DNA of 11,712 nt from CAZZKF01 sp964654995 (GTDB lineage Bacteria; Pseudomonadota; Alphaproteobacteria; CAZZKF01). Numbering within the stretch: the stretch's first letter is position 1; each line of letters starts with the position of its first letter. This document shows, one piece after another, positions 6,361 through 11,712 of the stretch. A program made the position numbers and the translations under genes. The DNA is taken from positions 1 to 11,712 of the forward strand of contig CAZZKF010000076.1 of NCBI GenBank assembly GCA_964654995.1, given 5' to 3'. Under the pieces are notes generated by a model. The model was not told where the DNA came from. It did not search any database and saw only the letters and a list, made by a program, of their open reading frames with translations.

Positions 6361-7878
6361 ATGAATTTCGAGTTGAGACCCCGGACGTTGCGCATGCCGG
6401 TGGCGACCTGGCGGGCGATCGTGGCGGTTGTTGCCGTGCTGGCCCTTGCCACGGTCTCTCAATCGACCCTGGCCCGGGGCATTCCCGACAGTTTTGCCGA
6501 TCTGGCTGAAGAGCTGCTGCCTTCGGTGGTCAACATCTCGACGACGCAGGTTCTCAAGGGGCCGCTGGCCCGCAATGGCCTTCCCTTTCCGCAGTTCCCG
6601 CCGGGCTCGCCGTTTGAGGAGTTCTTCAAGGAATTCTTCGATCGCAACCGGGGTGGCGGCGACGGCGAGGACGAGGCGCCGGCGCCCAAGGTGACGTCAC
6701 TGGGGTCCGGCTTCATCATTGATGAATCCGGCCTCATCGTGACCAACAATCACGTCATCGGCGAGGCCGAGGAGATCCGCGTGACGCTCCACGACGGCAC
6801 CGAACTGGAGGCCGAAATCGTCGGTCGCGACCGTGAGGTCGACCTGGCCTTGCTGCGGGTCAAGACCGACAAGCCCCTGAAAGCGGTCAAGTTCGGCGAC
6901 TCCGACGCTGCCCGGGTGGGCGACTGGGTGATCGCCATCGGCAACCCGTACGGCCTTGGCGGGACGGTGACTGCCGGCATCATTTCCGCCCGCGGGCGCA
7001 ACATCAACGTCGGCCCCTATGACAATTTCATTCAGGTGGATGCACCGATCAACCGCGGCAATTCCGGCGGCCCGCTGTTCAACATGAATGGCGAGGTGAT
7101 CGGGATCAATACCGCCATCTATTCGCCGTCTGGCGGCAGTGTCGGCATTGGCTTTGCCATTCCCAGCGCGATGGCGGTCAAGGTCATCCGGGATCTTCGC
7201 ACCTATGGCGAGCCGCGCCGCGGCTGGCTCGGCGTCACCATTCAGACGGTCACCGATGAAATTGCCGAAAGCCTCGGGCTCAAGGAGGCCAAGGGCGCCC
7301 TGATCTCCAACGTCGTCGAGGGCGACCCGGCGGACAAGGCCGGCATCAAGCCGGGCGACGTCATCCTCAAGTTCAACAACCAGGACGTTGCCGGCCCGCG
7401 CGAGCTTCAGCGCATCGTTGCCGATGCCCCGATCAAGGAGCGCGTCCCGGTGGTGGTCTGGCGCAACGGCAAGACCCGCAAGCTTTATGTCACGGTCGGA
7501 CGCAAGGCGGTCAACGCGGTCGCCGCGACGGCGGGGACCGGCCGGCCGGATGCACGCCCGGGCGAAGGCCAGCGAACCATCCTGGGGATGAAGCTGGCGG
7601 CGCTCGACGACAGCTATCGCGAACGCCTCAATCTTGGCGAAGAGGTCAAGGGTGTCGTCGTACTCAAGGTCGCCGGCGACAGCAATGCCGCCGATGTCGG
7701 CTTGCAGCGCGGCGATGTCATTACCGAAGCCGCCGGCACCCCGGTGACGACGCCGGATGAGTTCGAAAAGCAGGTGGCCAAGGCCCGCGCCGCCAAGCGC
7801 AAGTCGATTCTGTTGCGTATCAACCGTGGCGGCACGCCGCTGTATATTGCGGTGCGGATCAAGGCCAAGAAAGGGTAA
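6361..7878 (+). CDS. DegP/DegQ-type periplasmic serine endoprotease (Do family)
   Basis: This 505-residue protein has an N-terminal signal sequence or anchor (hydrophobic core about residues 17-33, possible cleavage near 38). A trypsin-like domain carries the full triad His131 (NNHVI), Asp161 (DLALL) and Ser235 (GNSGGP). A Gly/Asp/Glu-rich loop (about 95-112) before the protease core resembles the LA loop of this family. Two PDZ domains follow, at about 288-375 and 407-500. The family degrades or refolds misfolded proteins in the periplasm, with PDZ1 controlling activation. The ATG at 6361 has AGGAG seven bases upstream; the frame extends to 6328 but that start lacks a binding site. DegP, DegQ and MucD types cannot be separated from this sequence alone, so no gene symbol is given. 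Confidence 0.95.
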   Translation: MNFELRPRTLRMPVATWRAIVAVVAVLALATVSQSTLARGIPDSFADLAEELLPSVVNISTTQVLKGPLARNGLPFPQFPPGSPFEEFFKEFFDRNRGGGDGEDEAPAPKVTSLGSGFIIDESGLIVTNNHVIGEAEEIRVTLHDGTELEAEIVGRDREVDLALLRVKTDKPLKAVKFGDSDAARVGDWVIAIGNPYGLGGTVTAGIISARGRNINVGPYDNFIQVDAPINRGNSGGPLFNMNGEVIGINTAIYSPSGGSVGIGFAIPSAMAVKVIRDLRTYGEPRRGWLGVTIQTVTDEIAESLGLKEAKGALISNVVEGDPADKAGIKPGDVILKFNNQDVAGPRELQRIVADAPIKERVPVVVWRNGKTRKLYVTVGRKAVNAVAATAGTGRPDARPGEGQRTILGMKLAALDDSYRERLNLGEEVKGVVVLKVAGDSNAADVGLQRGDVITEAAGTPVTTPDEFEKQVAKARAAKRKSILLRINRGGTPLYIAVRIKAKKG

Positions 7879-7904
7879 TTCCCGGTTTCTTCGTTGTTGT
7901 GCCG

Positions 7905-7927
7905 AGGGCCGGGGTTTCCCCGGCCCT
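7905..7927 (+). terminator. Terminator-like hairpin between the Deg protease gene and miaA
   Basis: GGGCCGGGG (7906-7914) pairs perfectly with CCCCGGCCC (7918-7926) around a TTT loop, and A7905/T7927 extends the stem to ten base pairs. Only three T residues follow, so termination may be partial. It lies 27 bases after the Deg protease stop codon and ends 21 bases before the miaA start, so miaA would depend on read-through or on a promoter inside the upstream gene. Confidence 0.65.
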
Positions 7928-7947
7928 TTGGCATTCAGGGCAGATCC

Positions 7948-8916
7948 ATGAACAGACGCAGCGCAGCCGCCATCCTCATCCTTGCCGGGCCGACCGCCAG
8001 CGGCAAGTCGGCGCTGGCTCTGCGCCTGGCCGACAGATTTGGCGGCGAGATCGTCAACGCCGACAGCATGCAGGTCTATCGTGAGCTGAGGGTGCTCACC
8101 GCGCGGCCGACGTCTGAAGACGAGGCCCGCGTGCCGCATCATTTGTACGGCTTTCTTTCCGTTCGCGAGACCTGCTCGGCGGCCGAGTGGGCGGCCCGGG
8201 CGCGGGCCGTGATTGCCGAGATCACGGCTCGCGGGCGCATCGCCCTTGTTGTCGGCGGCACCGGGCTTTATCTGAAGGCGTTGCTCGACGGCCTGTCGCC
8301 GATCCCCGAGGTGCCGACCGAGGTGCGCGCGACGGCGCGCGCCCTGGTGCGCGACAAGGGCAGTGCCGCGCTTCATGCCGAACTCGCCCGGCTCGATCCC
8401 GAGGCCGCCGCCCGCATTGCACCAAGCGACGCCCAGCGTGTAGCGCGCGCCTGGGAGGTGGCCACCGCCACCGGCCGGCCGCTTTCGGACTGGCAGAAAA
8501 TGGTGCCCACCGGTGGCCTTTTGGCACAGGCGCCGGCGCCGGTTCACCGCTTCGTTCTCGTGCCGCCGCGCGCGCTTTTGTATGAGCGCTGCACGGCGCG
8601 CCTCGAGAACATGGTCGAAGCCGGCGCCCTCGACGAAGTTCAGGCCCTCGACGCCCTGAATCTGCCGGCCGATGCACCGGCGATGAAGGCGCTGGGCGTG
8701 GCGCAGCTGCGGACGCATCTGCGCGGCGAGATCGATCTGGCCGACGCGCTGGCGGCGGCGGCAACCGCCACCCGGCGGTTCGCCAAGCGGCAGATGACCT
8801 GGTTCCGCCATCAGTTTGGCGACTGGCAGATGGTGGAGCAGCAAGATTTGGAAAGTTTTTTTAACTATTTCTTGTCATTTATTCGTGATACCGTGTTGAC
8901 GGAGCAAGATTTGTAG
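7948..8916 (+). CDS. miaA: tRNA dimethylallyltransferase
   Basis: MiaA transfers a dimethylallyl group to the N6 of A37 in tRNAs that read UNN codons. The 322-residue protein has the P-loop GPTASGKS at 14-21, NADSMQVY at 37-44 (Asp39 is the likely catalytic base), VVGGTGLYLKALLDG, and DAQRVARAWE of the tRNA-binding part. The expected C-terminal motif RRFAKRQMTWFRHQ is present. The start at 7948 has CAGGG upstream and gives the normal MiaA beginning; an earlier in-frame start at 7894 would read through the terminator-like hairpin. After DWQM the protein has an unusual tail of about 27 residues (roughly EQQDL to the stop), encoded by DNA of about one third GC. That tail is probably not part of the conserved fold. 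Confidence 0.95.
   Translation: MNRRSAAAILILAGPTASGKSALALRLADRFGGEIVNADSMQVYRELRVLTARPTSEDEARVPHHLYGFLSVRETCSAAEWAARARAVIAEITARGRIALVVGGTGLYLKALLDGLSPIPEVPTEVRATARALVRDKGSAALHAELARLDPEAAARIAPSDAQRVARAWEVATATGRPLSDWQKMVPTGGLLAQAPAPVHRFVLVPPRALLYERCTARLENMVEAGALDEVQALDALNLPADAPAMKALGVAQLRTHLRGEIDLADALAAAATATRRFAKRQMTWFRHQFGDWQMVEQQDLESFFNYFLSFIRDTVLTEQDL
8841..8913 (+). repeat. Short direct repeat flanking the AT-rich miaA tail
   Basis: GCAAGATTTG occurs at 8841-8850 and again at 8904-8913, 63 bases apart and in the same reading frame, encoding QDL each time. The DNA between contains a run of seven T (8856-8862). It may be chance or a trace of a small duplication or slippage event at the end of miaA. 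Confidence 0.4.
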
Positions 8917-9000
8917 AGTAGCGTGCCCAACCCTGATGCCTCGACGGCGTTTGCCGAAGGGGCGCGGGTCGGCCGAATGTCTTTGCGGAACGGCATCATT

Positions 9001-9037
9001 GGCTGGACGCTGAGCAGCCCGAGCGGGGCTGCTTTTT
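9001..9037 (+). terminator. Intrinsic terminator just before ilvB, possible attenuator
   Basis: AGCAGCCC (9013-9020) pairs with GGGCTGCT (9026-9033) around a five-base loop, followed by a T run ending at 9037: a canonical intrinsic terminator. GGCTG at 9001-9005 can instead pair with CAGCC at 9015-9019, which would disrupt the terminator. This gives two mutually exclusive structures, as in attenuators. Only 18 bases separate the T run from the ilvB start. Whether it simply ends miaA transcripts or controls ilvBNC cannot be settled from sequence. Confidence 0.75.
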
Positions 9038-9043
9038 ATGGAT

Positions 9044-9049
9044 GGGAGA
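9044..9049 (+). promoter_or_regulatory. Ribosome binding site that sets the ilvB start
   Basis: GGGAGA lies six bases before the ATG at 9056. The earlier in-frame ATG at 9038 falls directly on the end of the terminator T run and has no binding site, so 9056 is preferred. Confidence 0.7.
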
Positions 9050-9055
9050 CGACAC

Positions 9056-10813
9056 ATGGCCACGGAGGGCATGAACGGGGCGCAGATACTGCTTCGTGCC
9101 CTGGTCGACCAGGGCGTTGACGTCATCTTCGGCTACCCCGGCGGTGCCGTGCTGCCGATTTATGACGAGCTCTACAAGCAGGACAGCTTGCGTCACATCC
9201 TGGTGCGCCACGAACAAGGCGCCGTGCATGCAGCCGAAGGCTACGCCCGCTCGACCGGGCGGCCGGGTGTCGTGCTGGTGACCTCGGGCCCCGGCGCCAC
9301 CAATGCGGTGACCGGACTGGCCGACGCGCTGATGGACTCGATTCCCGTCGTCTGCTTTTCCGGCCAGGTGGCGACCGACATGATCGGCAACGACGCCTTT
9401 CAGGAGGCCGATACGGTGGGCATCACCCGACCGGTGACCAAGCACAATTATCTGGTCAAGGACGTGGACGCCCTGGCGCGCACCATTCACGAGGCCTTCT
9501 ATGTCGCCAAGGCCGGGCGCCCCGGCCCGGTGGTTGTCGACATTCCCAAGGATATCCAGATCGGCAGCGGTGAATATGTCGGGCCGAGCAATGTCCGGCA
9601 CCGCAGCTACAACCCCCGCATCAAGGGGGATGCAGCGGCGATTGCGCAAGCCGTGCGGCTGATGGCGGCGGCCCGGCGCCCGGTGCTGTACACCGGCGGC
9701 GGCATCATCAATGCCGGCCCGCGGGCGTCCGAGCTGTTGCGCGAGCTCGTCGATCTGACCGGCTTTCCGATCACCAGCACCCTGATGGGGCTGGGCGCCT
9801 TTCCGGCCAGCGACAAGCGTTTTCTCGGCATGCTCGGCATGCACGGCACCTACGAAGCGAACAACGCCATGCATGACTGCGATGTCATGGTCTGCCTGGG
9901 CGCCCGCTTCGATGACCGGGTGACCGGCAAGCTGGAGGCCTTCTCGCCCGGCTCGAAAAAAATTCACGTCGATATCGACCGCTCGTCGATCAACAAGAAC
10001 GTGGCGGTCGACGTGCCGATTGTCGGCGATGTCGCGCATGTGCTCGATGACATGATCGCCCTGTGGAAGGCGGAGAACCTGACCGCCAACCGCAAGGCGC
10101 TGTCCGAATGGTGGGCCCAGATCGACATCTGGCGGGCCCGCGAGTGCCTCAAGTACGAGCAGAACGGTGACGAAATCCTGCCCCAGTATGCCATCGAGCG
10201 GCTTTACGAACTGACCCGGGATCGCAACCCGTTCATCACCACGGAGGTCGGCCAGCATCAGATGTGGGCGGCCCAGTTCTTCAGGTTCGAGGCCCCCAAC
10301 CACTGGATGACCTCGGGCGGGCTCGGAACCATGGGCTACGGCCTGCCGGCGGCCTTGGGCGTGCAGGTGGCGCACCCGGACGCGCTGGTCATCGATATTG
10401 CCGGCGAAGCCTCGGTGATGATGACCATCCAGGAAATGAGCACCGCCGCCCAGTACCGGCTGCCGATCAAGGTGTTCATCCTGAACAACGAGTACATGGG
10501 CATGGTGCGCCAGTGGCAGGACATCACCTATGGCTCGCGCTATGCCGAGAGCTATTCGGCGGCGCTGCCCGATTTCGTCAAGCTGGCGGACTCGTTCGGC
10601 GCCACCGGCCTGCGGGCCGAACGTCCCGAGGATCTCGACGATGTGATCCGCGAAATGATCGAAGCGGACGGTCCGGTGATCGTCGATTGCCGGGTGGCCA
10701 AGCTGGAGAACTGCTTTCCGATGGTTCCGGCCGGCGCCCCGCACAATCAGATGCTGCTGGGACCGGAAGACATCAACGGTTCCATCGGCGATACCGGAAC
10801 CGCCGTGGTGTAA
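9056..10813 (+). CDS. ilvB: Acetohydroxyacid (acetolactate) synthase, large catalytic subunit
   Basis: This thiamine-diphosphate enzyme condenses two pyruvates to acetolactate, or pyruvate with 2-oxobutyrate to acetohydroxybutyrate, the first common step of valine, leucine and isoleucine synthesis. The 585-residue protein shows GYPGGAVLPIYDEL near the start, Glu53 in RHEQGAVHAAEGYAR as the cofactor-activating glutamate, a central FAD-binding-type domain with CLGARFDDRVTG, and the C-terminal cofactor domain. The metal motif reads GEA (450-452) followed by NN at 477-478, so glutamate replaces the usual aspartate of GDG. EYMGMVRQWQ after it is standard for true AHAS. ilvI is an equivalent symbol. 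It is followed by the small subunit gene, ilvN, and ilvC, forming one pathway cluster. Confidence 0.95.
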   Translation: MATEGMNGAQILLRALVDQGVDVIFGYPGGAVLPIYDELYKQDSLRHILVRHEQGAVHAAEGYARSTGRPGVVLVTSGPGATNAVTGLADALMDSIPVVCFSGQVATDMIGNDAFQEADTVGITRPVTKHNYLVKDVDALARTIHEAFYVAKAGRPGPVVVDIPKDIQIGSGEYVGPSNVRHRSYNPRIKGDAAAIAQAVRLMAAARRPVLYTGGGIINAGPRASELLRELVDLTGFPITSTLMGLGAFPASDKRFLGMLGMHGTYEANNAMHDCDVMVCLGARFDDRVTGKLEAFSPGSKKIHVDIDRSSINKNVAVDVPIVGDVAHVLDDMIALWKAENLTANRKALSEWWAQIDIWRARECLKYEQNGDEILPQYAIERLYELTRDRNPFITTEVGQHQMWAAQFFRFEAPNHWMTSGGLGTMGYGLPAALGVQVAHPDALVIDIAGEASVMMTIQEMSTAAQYRLPIKVFILNNEYMGMVRQWQDITYGSRYAESYSAALPDFVKLADSFGATGLRAERPEDLDDVIREMIEADGPVIVDCRVAKLENCFPMVPAGAPHNQMLLGPEDINGSIGDTGTAVV

Positions 10814-10830
10814 CAGGGAAACGCGAAAAA

Positions 10831-10856
10831 GGGGGCGCGGTCCGGCCGCCACCCCC
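10831..10856 (+). other. GC-rich hairpin in the ilvB-ilvN spacer
   Basis: GGGGG (10831-10835) pairs with CCCCC (10852-10856), with inner GCGG (10837-10840) pairing CCGC (10846-10849). No T run follows, so it is not a standard intrinsic terminator. In a 65-base spacer between two subunit genes it could stabilise the upstream message or set the subunit ratio. Confidence 0.5.
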
Positions 10857-10878
10857 TGGCCCGAGGGAGAGAAAGGCC

Positions 10879-11433
10879 ATGGATGACCGGGTAAGCGCGC
10901 ATACGATCGCGGTGCTGGTGGAGAACGAGGCCGGGGTGCTGGCCCGTGTCATCGGCCTGTTTTCCGGGCGCGGCTACAATATCGAGAGCCTCACCGTGGC
11001 CCCCGTCGATGAAGAGGCACGGATTTCCCGAATCACCGTGGTGACCTCGGGGACGCCGATGGTGATCGAGCAGATCAAGGCCCAGCTCGACCGGCTGGTG
11101 CCGATCTATTCGGTCTGCGATTTCACCACCGACGGCCCGTTTGTCGAGCGCGAGATGGCGTTGATCAAGGTTATCGGCACCGGCGAGGACCGGGTCGAGG
11201 CGCTGCGTCTGGCCGATGTGTTCCGGGCCCGGGTGGTGGACAGTACCAACCGCTCTTTCGTCTTCGAGGTCACCGGGGATTCGCAGAAGGTCAATGCCTT
11301 TGTCGAGCTGATGCGGCCCCTCGGGCTGGCCGAGCTGGTGCGCACCGGGGTTGCCGCGATTGTCCGTGGGCTCGACGTTCTGGAGCTGGAGCCTGAAGAT
11401 ACCACCCCCCTTGTCTCAGGCGCCGGCTCGTGA
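10879..11433 (+). CDS. ilvN: Acetohydroxyacid synthase, small regulatory subunit
   Basis: This 184-residue protein has an N-terminal ACT domain (about residues 7-80) with HTIAVLVENEAGVLARVIGLFSGRGYNIESL, the region that binds valine for feedback inhibition. A C-terminal ACT-like domain (about 95-170) follows, which includes ERE(M)ALIKV and ends near GLAELVRTG. It activates the large subunit and confers feedback control. Length is typical of the bacterial IlvN/IlvH long form (ilvH is an equivalent symbol). The ATG at 10879 has GGGAGAGAAAGG upstream. The upstream frame continues from within ilvB sequence in another register, so the longer frame is artefactual. Confidence 0.96.
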   Translation: MDDRVSAHTIAVLVENEAGVLARVIGLFSGRGYNIESLTVAPVDEEARISRITVVTSGTPMVIEQIKAQLDRLVPIYSVCDFTTDGPFVEREMALIKVIGTGEDRVEALRLADVFRARVVDSTNRSFVFEVTGDSQKVNAFVELMRPLGLAELVRTGVAAIVRGLDVLELEPEDTTPLVSGAGS

Positions 11434-11470
11434 AACCTTAAGGCTGGGTTTGCCCCGGTCTTGTGTTCAG

Positions 11471-11492
11471 ATCAAATCAAGTCAAGTCATTC
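11471..11492 (+). repeat. Imperfect pentanucleotide repeat before ilvC
   Basis: About four units of TCAAR occur in tandem (TCAAA, TCAAG, TCAAG, then a degenerate TCATT) in the 74-base spacer between ilvN and ilvC, immediately upstream of the ilvC ribosome binding site. Function unknown; it keeps the spacer unstructured and AT-rich. Confidence 0.45.
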
Positions 11493-11507
11493 AGGAAAGG
11501 GAGAAGC

Positions 11508-11712
11508 ATGCGGGTTTATTACGACCGTGACGCCGATGTGGCTCTGATCAAGTCGAAAAAGGTGGCGATCATCGGCTACGGCAGTCAGGGGCATGCGCAC
11601 GCCAACAATCTCAAGGACTCGGGCGTCAAGCAGGTGGTTGTCGGCCTGCGCGCGGGCTCGAAAAGTGCAGACAAGGCGCGGGCCGCCGGGCTCGAGGTGC
11701 GCTCGGTGGCGG
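11508..11712 (+). CDS. ilvC: Ketol-acid reductoisomerase (NADP), N-terminal part, cut by the window edge
   Basis: The frame starts at ATG 11508 with GGGAGA a few bases upstream and stays open to the right edge, giving 68 codons. The protein begins MRVYYDRDADVALIKSKKVAIIGYGSQGHAHANNLKDSG. GYGSQGHAHA is the Rossmann dinucleotide-binding loop of IlvC. The downstream GLRAGSKS stretch is the usual NADPH-phosphate-binding region. It converts acetolactate to dihydroxyisovalerate (and the isoleucine counterpart), the step after IlvBN. Full-length class I enzymes are about 340 residues, so most of the gene is outside the window. Confidence 0.96.
   Translation, partial: MRVYYDRDADVALIKSKKVAIIGYGSQGHAHANNLKDSGVKQVVVGLRAGSKSADKARAAGLEVRSVA

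Larger units (their letters stand above)
8917..9055. other. Leader region between miaA and ilvB
   Basis: These 139 bases hold several small stems, including CGGC-GTTT-GCCG at about 8945-8956 and GCCGA/TCGGC at about 8953-8973, and end in the terminator hairpin listed separately. Short frames starting at 8936 and 8977 are open, but neither has a clear ribosome binding site or a run of Ile, Leu or Val codons. No confident promoter hexamers were found. Confidence 0.5.

Noticed and set aside
6697..8844. 715-codon minus-strand frame opposite the Deg protease gene and miaA
   Set aside because: It spans two well-supported genes on the other strand and the intergenic hairpin; the His/Arg/Ala/Gly-rich composition is that of an antisense shadow.
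8923..9120. Short frame in the ilvB leader considered as a branched-chain leader peptide
   Set aside because: It has no clear ribosome binding site, only two adjacent Ile codons, and runs past the terminator into ilvB; stalling there would give the wrong regulatory sign.
8996..10852. 618-codon minus-strand frame opposite ilvB
   Set aside because: Antisense to a clear AHAS gene; the frame is open only because of codon bias in high-GC DNA.
1..11712. Search for a wholly new system, mobile element, CRISPR array or toxin-antitoxin pair
   Set aside because: All sizeable coding regions belong to known core families in a coherent order; no repeats array, transposase, integrase or att-like duplication was found.

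Overview
The window looks like core chromosome of a high-GC alphaproteobacterium, probably near the Rhodospirillales. The evidence is a circularly permuted two-piece tmRNA gene of alphaproteobacterial type, an alphaproteobacterial-type SspB, ThyX in place of ThyA, and the order hflK-hflC-DUF2065-degP-miaA-ilvB-ilvN-ilvC. I see no insertion sequence, prophage, CRISPR array or other accessory DNA. The lineage is inferred from gene content, not from a database search.

Layout. Bases 1-1632 are transcribed leftward: ssrA (1632-1350), then sspB (1157-561), then the 5' part of a class I fumarate hydratase gene that runs off the left edge (470-1). thyX (1745-2650) runs rightward and converges on mrp/apbC (3809-2658), with only 7 bases between the two stop codons. 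mrp diverges from hflK. From 3977 to the right edge everything is rightward: hflK and hflC (overlapping ATGA), a DUF2065/YjeT-like small membrane protein, a DegP/DegQ-type periplasmic protease, miaA, and then ilvB, ilvN and the start of ilvC.

How the genes work together. The left and middle parts are rich in protein quality control. tmRNA tags stalled nascent chains, and SspB hands tagged proteins to ClpXP. HflKC modulates the membrane protease FtsH, and the Deg protease works in the periplasm. ssrA and sspB are adjacent on the same strand. The right end is branched-chain amino acid synthesis: acetohydroxyacid synthase large and small subunits followed by ketol-acid reductoisomerase. mrp (Fe-S cluster carrier), thyX (dTMP synthesis) and miaA (tRNA modification) are ordinary housekeeping genes.

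The most informative non-coding elements are the tmRNA gene, which fills most of a 587-base gap between protein genes; a canonical terminator hairpin only 18 bases upstream of the ilvB start, which leaves no room for an ordinary promoter after it and so may be an attenuator; and a strong terminator-like hairpin between degP and miaA. I found no convincing evidence of a wholly new biological system here.
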